Notes: generated from the letters alone by a model not told the origin. 7,327 nucleotides of DNA from Oscillospiraceae bacterium (GCA_017483405.1 JAFUWP010000186.1:1-7327), one strand, 5' to 3'. Positions 1-6,448 are shown, counted from the stretch's first letter. A program made the numbers and translations.

Positions 1-198
1 ACGGAACTTTTAAGGCTCTGCAAAATCCGGAGTGAAATTCCGGTCAATACGTCACTGGCAGAACTGCGAGGCAGTTCCGCCGCGGCAGAGCGTTTTGCAG
101 AGCTGGAAACGAATACCGCGCATCTGTACGGACTGGCGCAGAAACAGATAACATCAGCGGAAACGGAATTCCGCAGAAAAATACAGCTTATAAAATAA
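1..198 (+). CDS. 3' end of an unidentified protein gene (partial)
   Basis: An open frame enters at the left edge and runs 65 codons to a TAA at 196-198. The visible C-terminus is mostly helical in character: alternating Leu/Ala and charged residues, including a Glu/Ala/Leu-rich stretch (AAAERFAELETNTAHLYGLA), ending in a basic tail (FRRKIQLIK). No catalytic motif, membrane segment or signal is visible, and I do not recognise the family. That it is real is supported by the lack of stops, the codon usage, and the next gene starting only 21 bp later with its own ribosome binding site, which suggests co-transcription. The fragment is too short to assign a function. Confidence 0.6.
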   Translation, partial: TELLRLCKIRSEIPVNTSLAELRGSSAAAERFAELETNTAHLYGLAQKQITSAETEFRRKIQLIK

Positions 199-219
199 GC
201 AGAAACGAGGAAATAAATT

Positions 220-897
220 ATGTTTGACATCCGGAATATCAAATCGGCAGTTCTCGACATGGACGGAACTTTAATTGATTCTATGGGAATCTGGCACGAG
301 ATTGATAAAAAATTCTTTGCAGAACACGGATTAGAACCGCCGGAAGGCATCTCAAATCAGGTGAACAAGATGACCATGCAGGAATGGGCAGAATATTTCA
401 CCCGTGAATTTGATATTGATATGACAGGAGAAGAAGTCATTCAGCGCATCGGGCAGATGTGTTATGAATATTATGCCGAAATCATCCCGATGAAGCCGCA
501 TGTAGAAGAATTTCTGGATTTTCTGGACAGTCAGGGGATAACTTACGGCATTGCAACAGCGACTTACCGGAAATCAGCAGAGGCAGTTCTGAAACGTCTG
601 GGGATACTGGACAGAATGCAGTTCATCCTGACGGCGGAAGAAGTGCCGTCAAGTAAGAAAACACCGGAAATGTTCCTGAAATCGGCGGAACTTCTGGACA
701 GCAGTCCTTATGAAACGCTTGTAGTAGAAGATTCCCTGCACTGTCTGGAAACAGCTGTCAGTGCCGGATTTCCGACAATTGCAGTACATGATGATGCCGT
801 TCCGGCGCATGAAGAAGAAGTGATTCAGCTTCTTGCGGATGTATGGGGAGCAGACCTGAAGGAAATCACGAAAAAAATCGCTCCGGAACGGATATGA
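220..897 (+). CDS. HAD-superfamily hydrolase, beta-phosphoglucomutase/phosphatase-like
   Basis: This is a 225-aa protein of the haloacid dehalogenase superfamily. Motif I is DMDGTL at residues 13-18, with Asp13 the nucleophile and Asp15 the general acid/base. An alpha-helical cap region follows (about 20-90). Motif II is the Thr-rich strand GIATAT (110-115), motif III is a Lys in SKKTPEMF (Lys146/147), and motif IV is VVEDSLHCLETA (168-179), with Asp171 a likely Mg2+ ligand. Cap placement and the VEDS motif match the beta-phosphoglucomutase-like subfamily, which contains cytosolic sugar-phosphate phosphatases and mutases. The substrate cannot be read from sequence. The start is set by GAGGAAATAAATT before ATG. 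It probably shares a transcript with the upstream partial gene. The last codons overlap a terminator hairpin serving the convergent gene. Confidence 0.88.
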   Translation: MFDIRNIKSAVLDMDGTLIDSMGIWHEIDKKFFAEHGLEPPEGISNQVNKMTMQEWAEYFTREFDIDMTGEEVIQRIGQMCYEYYAEIIPMKPHVEEFLDFLDSQGITYGIATATYRKSAEAVLKRLGILDRMQFILTAEEVPSSKKTPEMFLKSAELLDSSPYETLVVEDSLHCLETAVSAGFPTIAVHDDAVPAHEEEVIQLLADVWGADLKEITKKIAPERI

Positions 898-909
898 ACC
901 GTTCCGGAG
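871..909 (-). terminator. Intrinsic terminator of the 918-1316 gene, inside the HAD gene 3' end
   Basis: A perfect 11-bp inverted repeat is present: CTCCGGAACGG (881-891), a 7-nt loop, and CCGTTCCGGAG (899-909). Read on the minus strand, the stem is followed by CGATTTTTTTCG (T-run at 871-877), the layout of a Rho-independent terminator. On the plus strand no T-run follows, so it mainly serves the minus-strand gene ending at 918. The HAD stop codon (895-897) lies in the loop. Confidence 0.85.
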
Positions 910-917
910 TGAAGGCA

Positions 918-1316
918 TCAATTTGTTTCAGTCTGCGGAATATCGCGGATTTCGATGGGCGGTAACTGATAACGGATAAGCTTATCCGGCGGATTAGTTT
1001 CAGGATTCGAGCCGGCATCATAACAGCAGGCGAACAAATCCAGAAAAAGTGTACCGGCTTCGGCGGTGAAGGCACTGCCGACAGACCATGTGAGATGGAC
1101 ATAATTACCATCCGGAGAGAGTTCCTGAAACAGTTCGGTCTGTGTTTCCGTACCGGATTCTGTAACGGCTCTCATGATGAATTTAAAATCGTGCAAATCA
1201 TGCACATCATAGAATCTGTCCACTTCGATAGCGATAGTATCGGACAGGGCTTCCCCTTTCGAGAGCAGATGTGTGAGAGGAAGGGTATCAATCAATTTTC
1301 CGTTTGCTTTCAGCAT
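918..1316 (-). CDS. Orphan single-domain protein resembling phage baseplate/tail N-terminal domain
   Basis: This is a 132-aa soluble protein with no signal peptide or membrane segment. It reads as one beta-rich domain: a short N-terminal strand pair, a core with AIEVDRFYDVHDLHDFKFIM (29-48), a variable loop, then a strand pattern NYVHLTWSVGSAFTAEAGTL (71-90) and FLDLFACCYD (91-100). It closes with LPPIEIRDIP. This order (VDRYYDG-like segment, then hxLxWxVGsxfTxxaG, then a strand) recalls the N-terminal domain of BppU-like phage baseplate/minor tail proteins in Clostridia. That is family memory, not a search result, and no other phage gene is visible here. The start is set by AAAGGAG 11 nt before ATG, and the stop is TGA. 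It may be a domesticated prophage remnant or an unrelated hypothetical. Confidence 0.7.
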   Translation of the reverse strand: MLKANGKLIDTLPLTHLLSKGEALSDTIAIEVDRFYDVHDLHDFKFIMRAVTESGTETQTELFQELSPDGNYVHLTWSVGSAFTAEAGTLFLDLFACCYDAGSNPETNPPDKLIRYQLPPIEIRDIPQTETN

Positions 1317-1354
1317 AGCAAATCAAACTCCTTTCATAAGAAGCGCAGAAACAG

Positions 1355-1384
1355 AAAAAACTGTACGGAAACGTACAGTTTTTT
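1355..1384 (-). terminator. Intrinsic terminator after the purA operon
   Basis: A perfect 13-bp palindromic stem is present: A6 plus CTGTACG (1355-1367), a 4-nt loop (1368-1371), and CGTACAG plus T6 (1372-1384). It is symmetric, so it could work on either strand. By position it ends the minus-strand purA/364-aa unit, whose last stop is at 1424. It also lies only 38 bp upstream of the 918-1316 start codon, in that gene's leader. Confidence 0.88.
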
Positions 1385-1423
1385 CTAAAATTTACAGTTT
1401 GTTCATAAAAAGCGCGGATATTG

Positions 1424-2518
1424 TCATGAATTGCCGTATTTGTTATATTTCTGAATATCATCATTCGTCATGAGCGTAAAGGCACTGAAACCGCAGGCTA
1501 CGAGAGCGACTACGAACAGAATCACGACAATTGCGCCGCCGCCTTCGGTCTGCATAAGCAGGGGCACACCAGGAAAGAGCATCATCACGAAGGCGATAAT
1601 ATCAATAAACTTACATAAGCTTTTGAGCTGAGGAACGGGAGCGGCAAGCAGGAGCGAACCGATTCCGAATACTGCGCCGACATAACCGGCGATAGATTTT
1701 ACCTTAAGGGCGAATCCTTCTTCGCCAGCCTCTACGAGCTTATTGCCGACACCGAACAGATTGGAGAAATACAGGCAGAAAGCGACTGCTCCGATAATGC
1801 CGACAAAAGTGAGCATAACAAGGGTTTTGAATCCTTTTTTCGCCTGTTCGCGTTCGCGTTCTTCGCGTTCCTGCGCCATACGGCGGCGATTAGCCTGTTT
1901 TTCTTCTTCGGAAAGCTCCATCTGGGGGAGCGGTTCTTTTCTGGGCTGAGCGGCTTCGCGTTTTGCGCGTTCAAGGTCTTCATCCTTAAACTGCGGAACA
2001 TATTCTTCTGTTTCGGGAGCATCTTCGAGCATAGCCTGTTCTTCGGCAGATTCTTCGACCGGAGCAGGTGCTTTCGGGCGCAGTTCGTTAGGTATCATGG
2101 GCGCAGGAATTCCGAGAGCCTGTGCGCGCATGTTAACGACCTGCATTTGTTTTTCGGCATCCAGATTGACGAAAGCCTGTCTGAGATTTTCATCAAACTG
2201 AAGTCTCTGACAAAATTCCTCTACGGGGTCATAAGCGGCAGGTTCGTCACTGAGCAAATCAGCATCAGCGGCATTCAGGAGCGCATCATGAGAAGGTGCA
2301 GGATTTTGCTGTTGCCATGTTTGTTCAGGTTCATCGAGCAGATTTTGTGTATCCAGAACGGGCGCGCCGCGTTTCTGCTCATTGCCTGACCAGACGGCCG
2401 GTTCGTCATCGAGCAGGCCGGCCAAATCGGCATCATCGAGCTTGGGAGCACCTTTTTTCTCAGTTTCCTGATAGGTCGGTTCTTCGAGAGTACCGAGGAC
2501 ATCATCTAAATCAGGCAT
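1424..2518 (-). CDS. Membrane protein with repetitive acidic N-terminus and four C-terminal TM helices
   Basis: I do not recognise the family of this 364-aa protein. The cytosolic-looking N-terminus (1-98) holds four degenerate copies of a short acidic motif, roughly LD-x-LL-x-D/E-EP-x-x-Y/W: 3-16, 25-43, 53-68 and 79-96. A small helical segment follows (98-140, DPVEEFCQRLQFDENLRQAF), then a Pro/Glu-rich linker. A highly charged probable coiled coil (about 178-228, Glu/Arg/Lys-rich) leads into four hydrophobic helices at about 231-254, 275-294, 303-323 and 328-350. There is no signal peptide. The start is set by GAGGTG 7 nt before ATG. This ribosome binding site overlaps the purA TGA and the gap is only 11 bp, so it is almost certainly translated from the purA transcript. 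A scaffold or adaptor role at the membrane is inference only. Confidence 0.85.
   Translation of the reverse strand: MPDLDDVLGTLEEPTYQETEKKGAPKLDDADLAGLLDDEPAVWSGNEQKRGAPVLDTQNLLDEPEQTWQQQNPAPSHDALLNAADADLLSDEPAAYDPVEEFCQRLQFDENLRQAFVNLDAEKQMQVVNMRAQALGIPAPMIPNELRPKAPAPVEESAEEQAMLEDAPETEEYVPQFKDEDLERAKREAAQPRKEPLPQMELSEEEKQANRRRMAQEREEREREQAKKGFKTLVMLTFVGIIGAVAFCLYFSNLFGVGNKLVEAGEEGFALKVKSIAGYVGAVFGIGSLLLAAPVPQLKSLCKFIDIIAFVMMLFPGVPLLMQTEGGGAIVVILFVVALVACGFSAFTLMTNDDIQKYNKYGNS
2225..2512 (-). repeat. Four degenerate protein-level repeats in the 364-aa membrane protein
   Basis: The encoded segment repeats a short motif four times: DLDDVLGTLEEPTY, KLDDADLAGLLDDEPAVW, VLDTQNLLDEPEQTW and LNAADADLLSDEPAAY. 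Copies 2 and 3 are both preceded by K-K/R-GAP. Shared features are one or two Leu after acidic residues, then D/E-E-P, then an aromatic 2-4 residues later. The repeat is visible at protein level and diverged in DNA, so it is an old, selected repetition and not a recent tandem duplication. Confidence 0.7.
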
Positions 2519-2529
2519 GAAAAATCACC

Positions 2530-3804
2530 TCAGCGTTCAATCATCTGGTCACGGTCAGGGCCAACGCCGACCATGCAGACTTTGCACTCACAGAGTTCTT
2601 CGAGTCGTTCGATATATTTCTGACAGGTTTCGGGAAGGTCTTCAAACTTTCTGCACTGGGTAATATCATCATCGAAACCGGAGAAGGATTCATAAACGGG
2701 AGAACATTCCGCGAGTTCTTCCAGACTGGAGGGGAAATCGTGAAGTTCTGTACCATCGGGCTTGATATAGCCGGTGCAGATTTTGAGGTCGCCGATGCCT
2801 GCGAGGGTATCGAGCTTATTGATAGCCAGACCATCAAGGCCGTTGACTCTTACGGAATGACGGACGATAACGGCATCAAACCAGCCTGTTCTTCTGGGTC
2901 TGCCGGTTGTTGTACCGAATTCGCCGCCCTTATTGCGGATAGTTTCGCCGGTTTCGTCAAAGAGTTCTGTCGGGAACGGGCCTTTTCCGACTCTGGTGGT
3001 ATAGGCCTTTGCCACGCCGATGATATTATCAATCATCTTAGGGCCGATGCCTGTGCCGACTGTCACGCCGCCGGAAAGCGGATGAGAGCTTGTTACAAAA
3101 GGATACGTACCGAAATCAATATCGAGCAGAGTTGCCTGTGCGCCTTCAAACAGAATAGTTTTGCCGGCCTTATAGGCTTCATAAGTCAGAACGGAAACGT
3201 CAGCGACATAAGGTCTGAGGCGTTCGCCGTAAGCGGTATATTCTTTGATAACGGCATCCAAATCATGCGCCTGACCGCCATAAACAGCAGTGATGATTTT
3301 ATTCTTGAGTTCGCCGGTAGAACGTGCTTTCTGCGCAAACAGTTCGGGATTGACCAAATCACAGACACGGATGCCACAGCGTTCATACTTATCCATATAA
3401 GTAGGGCCGATGCCGCGTTTAGTAGTGCCGATGTCATTACCGCCGCGGAAGGCTTCGGAAAGGCCGTCAAGCGTGATATGCCACGGCATAACTACATGAG
3501 CGCGGGGGTCGATTTTGAGATTTTTAGTAGAAATTCCGCGGCGTTCCCTTTCGTCAAGTTCGCCGATGAAATCCTTAGGGTCAAGGACAACACCCGCACC
3601 AATGAGGCACTGTGTTTCCGGATAGAGAATGCCGGACGGTACAAGATGCAGTTTATAGGTCTGACCATTGCTGACAACGGTATGGCCGGCATTGTTGCCG
3701 CCCTGAGAACGAACGACTACCTGAGCACGGGAAGCAAGAATATCAATGACTTTGCCCTTGCCTTCATCGCCCCACTGAGTTCCGATTACAATATTTGCAG
3801 GCAT
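2530..3804 (-). CDS. purA: Adenylosuccinate synthetase
   Basis: PurA catalyses IMP + aspartate + GTP to adenylosuccinate + GDP + Pi, the first committed step from IMP to AMP, in the cytosol. The protein has 424 aa, a normal family length. The N-terminus carries the glycine-rich phosphate loop GTQWGDEGKGK (8-18) with catalytic Asp13, and NNAGHTV (37-43) with catalytic His41. Further signatures are GTTKRGIGPTYMDK (126-139), GAQATLLDIDFGTYPFVTSS (221-240), TTRVGKGPFPTE (269-280), GTTTGRPRRTGW (297-308) and the C-terminal GVGPDRDQMI. The frame extends 19 codons further upstream, but the MPANIVIGT start is preferred. It matches the family N-terminus and has AGAGGAAATTTTC directly before ATG. It is first in an operon with the 364-aa membrane protein. 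Confidence 0.97.
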   Translation of the reverse strand: MPANIVIGTQWGDEGKGKVIDILASRAQVVVRSQGGNNAGHTVVSNGQTYKLHLVPSGILYPETQCLIGAGVVLDPKDFIGELDERERRGISTKNLKIDPRAHVVMPWHITLDGLSEAFRGGNDIGTTKRGIGPTYMDKYERCGIRVCDLVNPELFAQKARSTGELKNKIITAVYGGQAHDLDAVIKEYTAYGERLRPYVADVSVLTYEAYKAGKTILFEGAQATLLDIDFGTYPFVTSSHPLSGGVTVGTGIGPKMIDNIIGVAKAYTTRVGKGPFPTELFDETGETIRNKGGEFGTTTGRPRRTGWFDAVIVRHSVRVNGLDGLAINKLDTLAGIGDLKICTGYIKPDGTELHDFPSSLEELAECSPVYESFSGFDDDITQCRKFEDLPETCQKYIERLEELCECKVCMVGVGPDRDQMIER

Positions 3805-3865
3805 GAAAATTTCCTCTTTTCCTGATATTTTCTGTTTTTTGAAAAACAGAATGACATACATGTAT

Positions 3866-3894
3866 ATTATACCAGAAAGATTTCAGAAATGCAA
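3866..3894 (-). promoter_or_regulatory. SigA-type promoter of purA
   Basis: On the minus strand, TTGCAT (3889-3894) and TATAAT (3866-3871) are separated by exactly 17 bp. Transcription would start near 3859, giving a leader of about 55 nt. The leader contains a weak A/T hairpin (CTGTTTT/AAAACAG within 3832-3849). I see no purine riboswitch; the leader is too short for one. Confidence 0.85.
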
Positions 3895-3904
3895 GTGTTT
3901 TTTG

Positions 3905-3937
3905 AAAAAAAAATCTGCCGGAAAAAAATCCGGCAGA
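3905..3937 (-). terminator. Intrinsic terminator of the 124-aa membrane protein gene
   Basis: The stem is TCTGCCGG (3914-3921) paired with CCGGCAGA (3930-3937) across an 8-nt A-rich loop. On the minus strand a run of nine T (3905-3913) follows. It sits 10 bp after the stop of the 3948-4322 gene and only 10 bp before the purA -35 box, insulating the two units. Confidence 0.92.
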
Positions 3938-3947
3938 ACATCAGGAA

Positions 3948-4322
3948 TTATTTTTGCTCGCTGTATCTCTTGACTAATTCTTTTGTGACGGTGATAGTTT
4001 CATCTTTCGGGAAACGATAGAGATTATCTTCGGGGACATAAATCCACGTTTCCACGCCCGAAGCGTTTTTGAGAGTGATTCTGTAAGTGTTATTGGTATC
4101 TTTTGCGGTAACGGCCGTAACTTCGGTCACGGTATATTCGACTTCTGTTGTCTGGTCGAGGTCATATCCGACTTTGGCGGCACTGAGTCCGCCTACCAGA
4201 AGAAGAATACCAATGATGATAGTAGAAATTTTTCCGTGATTAAGCAGCATCAGCAGGCCGAGTGCCGCTGCCAGACCGCCGCCGATTAGCACCCACATGC
4301 CAAAACTTAAATTTAAAGCCAT
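3948..4322 (-). CDS. Small two-helix membrane protein with C-terminal beta-rich domain, unknown function
   Basis: This is a 124-aa protein. Two hydrophobic helices (about 8-28 and 31-50) are joined by a tight NHGK turn, so the N- and C-termini should be on the same side of the membrane. The rest (about 57-124) is polar and beta-strand-like (VEYTVTEVTAVTAKDTNNTY, then RITLKNASGVETWIYVPED) and ends in a charged tail. This may be a small OB- or SH3-like fold, which is inference. I do not recognise a named family. The frame continues 15 codons upstream, but MALNLSFG is preferred because AAAGGGG lies 9 nt before that ATG and the longer version has no ribosome binding site. It is monocistronic, with its own promoter and terminator. 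Confidence 0.82.
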   Translation of the reverse strand: MALNLSFGMWVLIGGGLAAALGLLMLLNHGKISTIIIGILLLVGGLSAAKVGYDLDQTTEVEYTVTEVTAVTAKDTNNTYRITLKNASGVETWIYVPEDNLYRFPKDETITVTKELVKRYSEQK

Positions 4323-4355
4323 AATATATTGCCCCTTTCTGGTGATATTGATTTT

Positions 4356-4384
4356 ATTATAGCACATCCGGAAGAAAAAATCAA
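4356..4384 (-). promoter_or_regulatory. SigA-type extended -10 promoter of the 124-aa membrane protein gene
   Basis: On the minus strand, TTGATT (4379-4384) and TATAAT (4356-4361) are 17 bp apart. A TGC immediately before the -10 box makes it an extended -10 promoter. Upstream, 4385-4434 is almost pure A/T in tracts, like an UP element. The predicted leader is about 27 nt. Confidence 0.85.
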
Positions 4385-4389
4385 TATGC

Positions 4390-4600
4390 TAATTCAAAAA
4401 AAGTTCAAAAAAAATTAATTTTTTATCTAAAAAATGCCGTTATAAATTACCAGTTGCAAAACCGGAAAATCTACATAGAATATCAACAGCAGAAGATTTC
4501 GGATTCCGAAGGAGAGTGGCTGATTCTGTACTGTGCAGGAGCAGTCTGCAAATAGCTCTCTGCACAGTCGGGAACGGTATGATACTGCTTTTGGAATAAC
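4390..4600. other. Non-coding intergenic stretch with strong hairpins; possible small RNA
   Basis: No convincing gene is present in this stretch. It starts with A/T tracts (to about 4435). Then, read on the plus strand, come three helices: TTCGG-ATT-CCGAA (4498-4510); a strong stem ACTGTGCAG+GAGC (4530-4542) with GCTC+T+CTGCACAGT (4555-4568), with one bulge and a 12-nt loop; and a long-range helix ATTCCGAAGG (4503-4512) with CTTTTGGAAT (4588-4597), including two G-U pairs. The first and third helices are mutually exclusive. The terminator at 4601-4629 follows directly. The G-U pairs favour a plus-strand RNA, but the only -10-like box (TATAAA, 4441-4446) lacks a good -35. It matches no RNA family I know. 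Confidence 0.35.
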
Positions 4601-4629
4601 AAAGCCCCTGCCTGTAGCGCAGGGGCTTT
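4601..4629 (-). terminator. Intrinsic terminator of the R-M operon, possibly bidirectional
   Basis: An 11-bp perfect stem is present: AAAGCCCCTGC (4601-4611), a 7-nt loop, and GCAGGGGCTTT (4619-4629). It lies 5 bp after the endonuclease stop. On the minus strand the tail is TTTGTTATT; on the plus strand it is TTTTGCG. Both tails are modest, so it could also end a plus-strand transcript from the intergenic region. Confidence 0.82.
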
Positions 4630-4634
4630 TGCGA

Positions 4635-5492
4635 TCAGGGGAGACTGAGCAGAATATTCTGCTCCAAATCCTGAATTGAATAGAGATGCTCCATCACCGT
4701 GAAAGTTTCTTCGAGGTTATGTCTGGCACTGTGCCAGCCTTTGCCGTCTGTAAACCACACAAACGCGAAACCGGAAATGGTATCAGCTTCGAGCGCAAGC
4801 TGTTTATAGCTCCGAGCGGTTTCATTGAGTTTAGAACCGCCGGAAGAATAAAAATTCGTTTCGATGCCGTAGAGCATCGAATTTGTTTTAAGCAGAAAAT
4901 CAAAGCGTTTTTCAGTTTTGCCCTGATTGGAAATCGCTGACAAATCAATTCCGAATTTCTGAGTAATTTCATGAATGTAGATTTCTTTAAAATAATCCTG
5001 ATTTTTGATGAATCCGGCTTTTTGGAGATAAGATTCTACCAGATTTTCCATGAGATGACCGCCGCGATTTTTGCGGCCGTTGGAATCGAGGCCGGTTTCC
5101 ACACCGGTGACATAATCGAAAAGATTGCTGATAACATGATTTTTCAGCAAATCGAACAGGCCGGTTTCCCTCATGAAAATCTGATACTGTTCCATGCTGT
5201 AATTTGGTTTGGAAAAGTGATACAGATATTCTCCTGTACTGTCAAGTACGGGAATTTCACTTGCCCTGACAGCCAGCAGAATCGGAATACATTTCAGAGT
5301 TTCGGGATATTTCCGGATAAGTTCAGCAAATTTCTGTTCAATATCCTGACAGCCGATGAGGGAATTAAGCAGATGCAGTTCCATTCTGACAGATTCCGTA
5401 TTGGCATAGACTTTAGGAAAGTCAATATAATAATCATAGCTTGCGATGCTGTTACGGAAACCGGACAGCCATGTCTGAAAATCTCTTTTCAT
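4635..5492 (-). CDS. dpnB: Type II restriction endonuclease, DpnII/MboI type (GATC)
   Basis: This is a 285-aa endonuclease, close to the length of pneumococcal DpnII. Family features in order are SYDYYIDFPKVY (18-29), LLNSLIG (41-47), DYVTGVETGLDSNGRKNRGG (126-145), and a PD-(D/E)XK-like core KRFDFL (195-200) plus YGIETNFYSSGGSKLNETAR (208-227). Asp198 and Glu211 are the likely metal ligands, with ETN in place of ExK. Enzymes of this family cut unmethylated GATC; that specificity is inferred from the family. The start is placed at ATG 5492, 5 nt after AAAGGAG. An in-frame ATG eight codons upstream (5516) overlaps the methyltransferase stop but lacks a ribosome binding site. It lies 20 bp downstream of the methyltransferase, in one operon. 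Confidence 0.93.
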   Translation of the reverse strand: MKRDFQTWLSGFRNSIASYDYYIDFPKVYANTESVRMELHLLNSLIGCQDIEQKFAELIRKYPETLKCIPILLAVRASEIPVLDSTGEYLYHFSKPNYSMEQYQIFMRETGLFDLLKNHVISNLFDYVTGVETGLDSNGRKNRGGHLMENLVESYLQKAGFIKNQDYFKEIYIHEITQKFGIDLSAISNQGKTEKRFDFLLKTNSMLYGIETNFYSSGGSKLNETARSYKQLALEADTISGFAFVWFTDGKGWHSARHNLEETFTVMEHLYSIQDLEQNILLSLP

Positions 5493-5512
5493 GGGGACTC
5501 CTTTCTGATGAT

Positions 5513-6397
5513 TCATCCGTTGCAGATAAGCAGTTCACTGACATCGCCGCGTTCTGCGCCTTTGCAACTAATGGTGCGTTTGGCGATAATGCGCCGGATA
5601 TGATAATTCTGATAAAGATTATCAAAGAAATCATCATTATCATTGCTGTTTCTGGGGTCGGAATTGCTGGCAGTAAATTTCGCACCTTTTTCGGTAATCC
5701 GGTCGATGAATTTTTTCAGTGCAATCTGTTCAGCATCCTGAAACTTATCGGGAGAATAGGCCGTAAAAGATGCCGTATCGCTGAGAGGTCGATAAGGCGG
5801 ATCGAGATACACAAAAGTATTTCTGTCAATAAAGTCAAGGCATTGACTGTAGTCACCGCACCGGATTTCGGCATTCCGAAGTGCTCTGCTGACATTCATG
5901 AGATTATGTGCATCGCAGATACAGGGGGTTTTATACCGTCCCATCGGAACATTATATTCTCCCTTCTGATTGACACGATACAGGCCGTTGAAACATGTCT
6001 TATTCAGAAAAATAAAAAGTGATGCCTTTTCGATTGCGTATTGATTTCCGGAATGGGAGAGCAGAGCATTGAAGCGGTTTCTTTTTTCGAGATAGATTTG
6101 TTTTCTGGTATCAGGTTCTGCGTTGAGAAAGCAGTTTTCCAGCTGATGCAGAGACTGAATTAAATCTTCGGGAGATTTCTGCACCTGAATATAGGCATTA
6201 ATCAACTCCGGATTAATATCATTAATCAAGACATTCTGAGGGTGATGATTTGCGAGCACATCGAGCAAAACTGCGCCTCCTCCGACAAAAGGCTCACAAT
6301 ATCTGACAATTTTTTCGGGATAGGTAGTACGGATGTTCTGGAGCAATTTTTGTTTTCCGCCGGCCCACTTGATAAAAGGCTTGATTTGATTCTGCAT
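5513..6397 (-). CDS. dpnM: Dam-type DNA adenine-N6 methyltransferase (M.DpnII-like, GATC)
   Basis: This 294-aa enzyme transfers a methyl group from S-adenosylmethionine to adenine N6 and protects sites from the partner nuclease. It shows the Dam/M.DpnII (alpha-class) order: KPFIKWAGGKQKLL (6-19), SAM-binding CEPFVGGGAV (34-43), INDINPELINAY (58-69), the family segment FNGLYRVNQKGEYNVPMGRY (136-155), catalytic DPPY (199-202), and TASFTAYSPDKF (208-219). GATC specificity is inferred from similarity to M.DpnII/Dam. The start at 6397 has AAAGGA 8 nt upstream; in-frame ATGs at 6421 and beyond lack comparable sites. It is the first gene of the operon, so methylation should precede cleavage on establishment. 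No dpnA-like single-strand methyltransferase follows, unlike the pneumococcal operon. Confidence 0.95.
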   Translation of the reverse strand: MQNQIKPFIKWAGGKQKLLQNIRTTYPEKIVRYCEPFVGGGAVLLDVLANHHPQNVLINDINPELINAYIQVQKSPEDLIQSLHQLENCFLNAEPDTRKQIYLEKRNRFNALLSHSGNQYAIEKASLFIFLNKTCFNGLYRVNQKGEYNVPMGRYKTPCICDAHNLMNVSRALRNAEIRCGDYSQCLDFIDRNTFVYLDPPYRPLSDTASFTAYSPDKFQDAEQIALKKFIDRITEKGAKFTASNSDPRNSNDNDDFFDNLYQNYHIRRIIAKRTISCKGAERGDVSELLICNG

Positions 6398-6448
6398 GGG
6401 AGCATTCCTTTCTGATTGCATTCTGATACTTCTTTTGTTCTTAATTTT

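Noticed and set aside
2740..3825. Long plus-strand open frame (361 codons) opposite purA
   Set aside because: It is a shadow of purA. The translation has no family features, it lacks a ribosome binding site, and purA itself is unambiguous with catalytic residues in place.
3805..3861. Upstream in-frame extension of purA by 19 codons
   Set aside because: It would start within or beyond the predicted transcription start, lacks a ribosome binding site, and extends past the conserved PurA N-terminus.
3805..3894. Purine riboswitch or other complex leader control of purA
   Set aside because: The leader from the predicted start is only about 55 nt and contains just a weak A/T hairpin.
4454..4555. 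Short plus-strand frame (TTG start, about 33 codons, ending in a Cys-Lys-stop)
   Set aside because: The translation looks mildly protein-like, but it has no ATG, no ribosome binding site, and its end overlaps a strong hairpin. A decayed gene fragment is possible but cannot be supported.
4441..4630. Known RNA families (6S RNA, tmRNA, riboswitch) for the structured intergenic region
   Set aside because: I see no long paired arms with a central bubble as in 6S, no tRNA-like ends, and no riboswitch consensus. It is left as an unassigned structured region.
5441..6022. Plus-strand open frame opposite the methyltransferase, and a similar one at 4971-5603 opposite the endonuclease
   Set aside because: Both lie antisense to well-identified R-M genes, have no recognisable protein features and no ribosome binding site.
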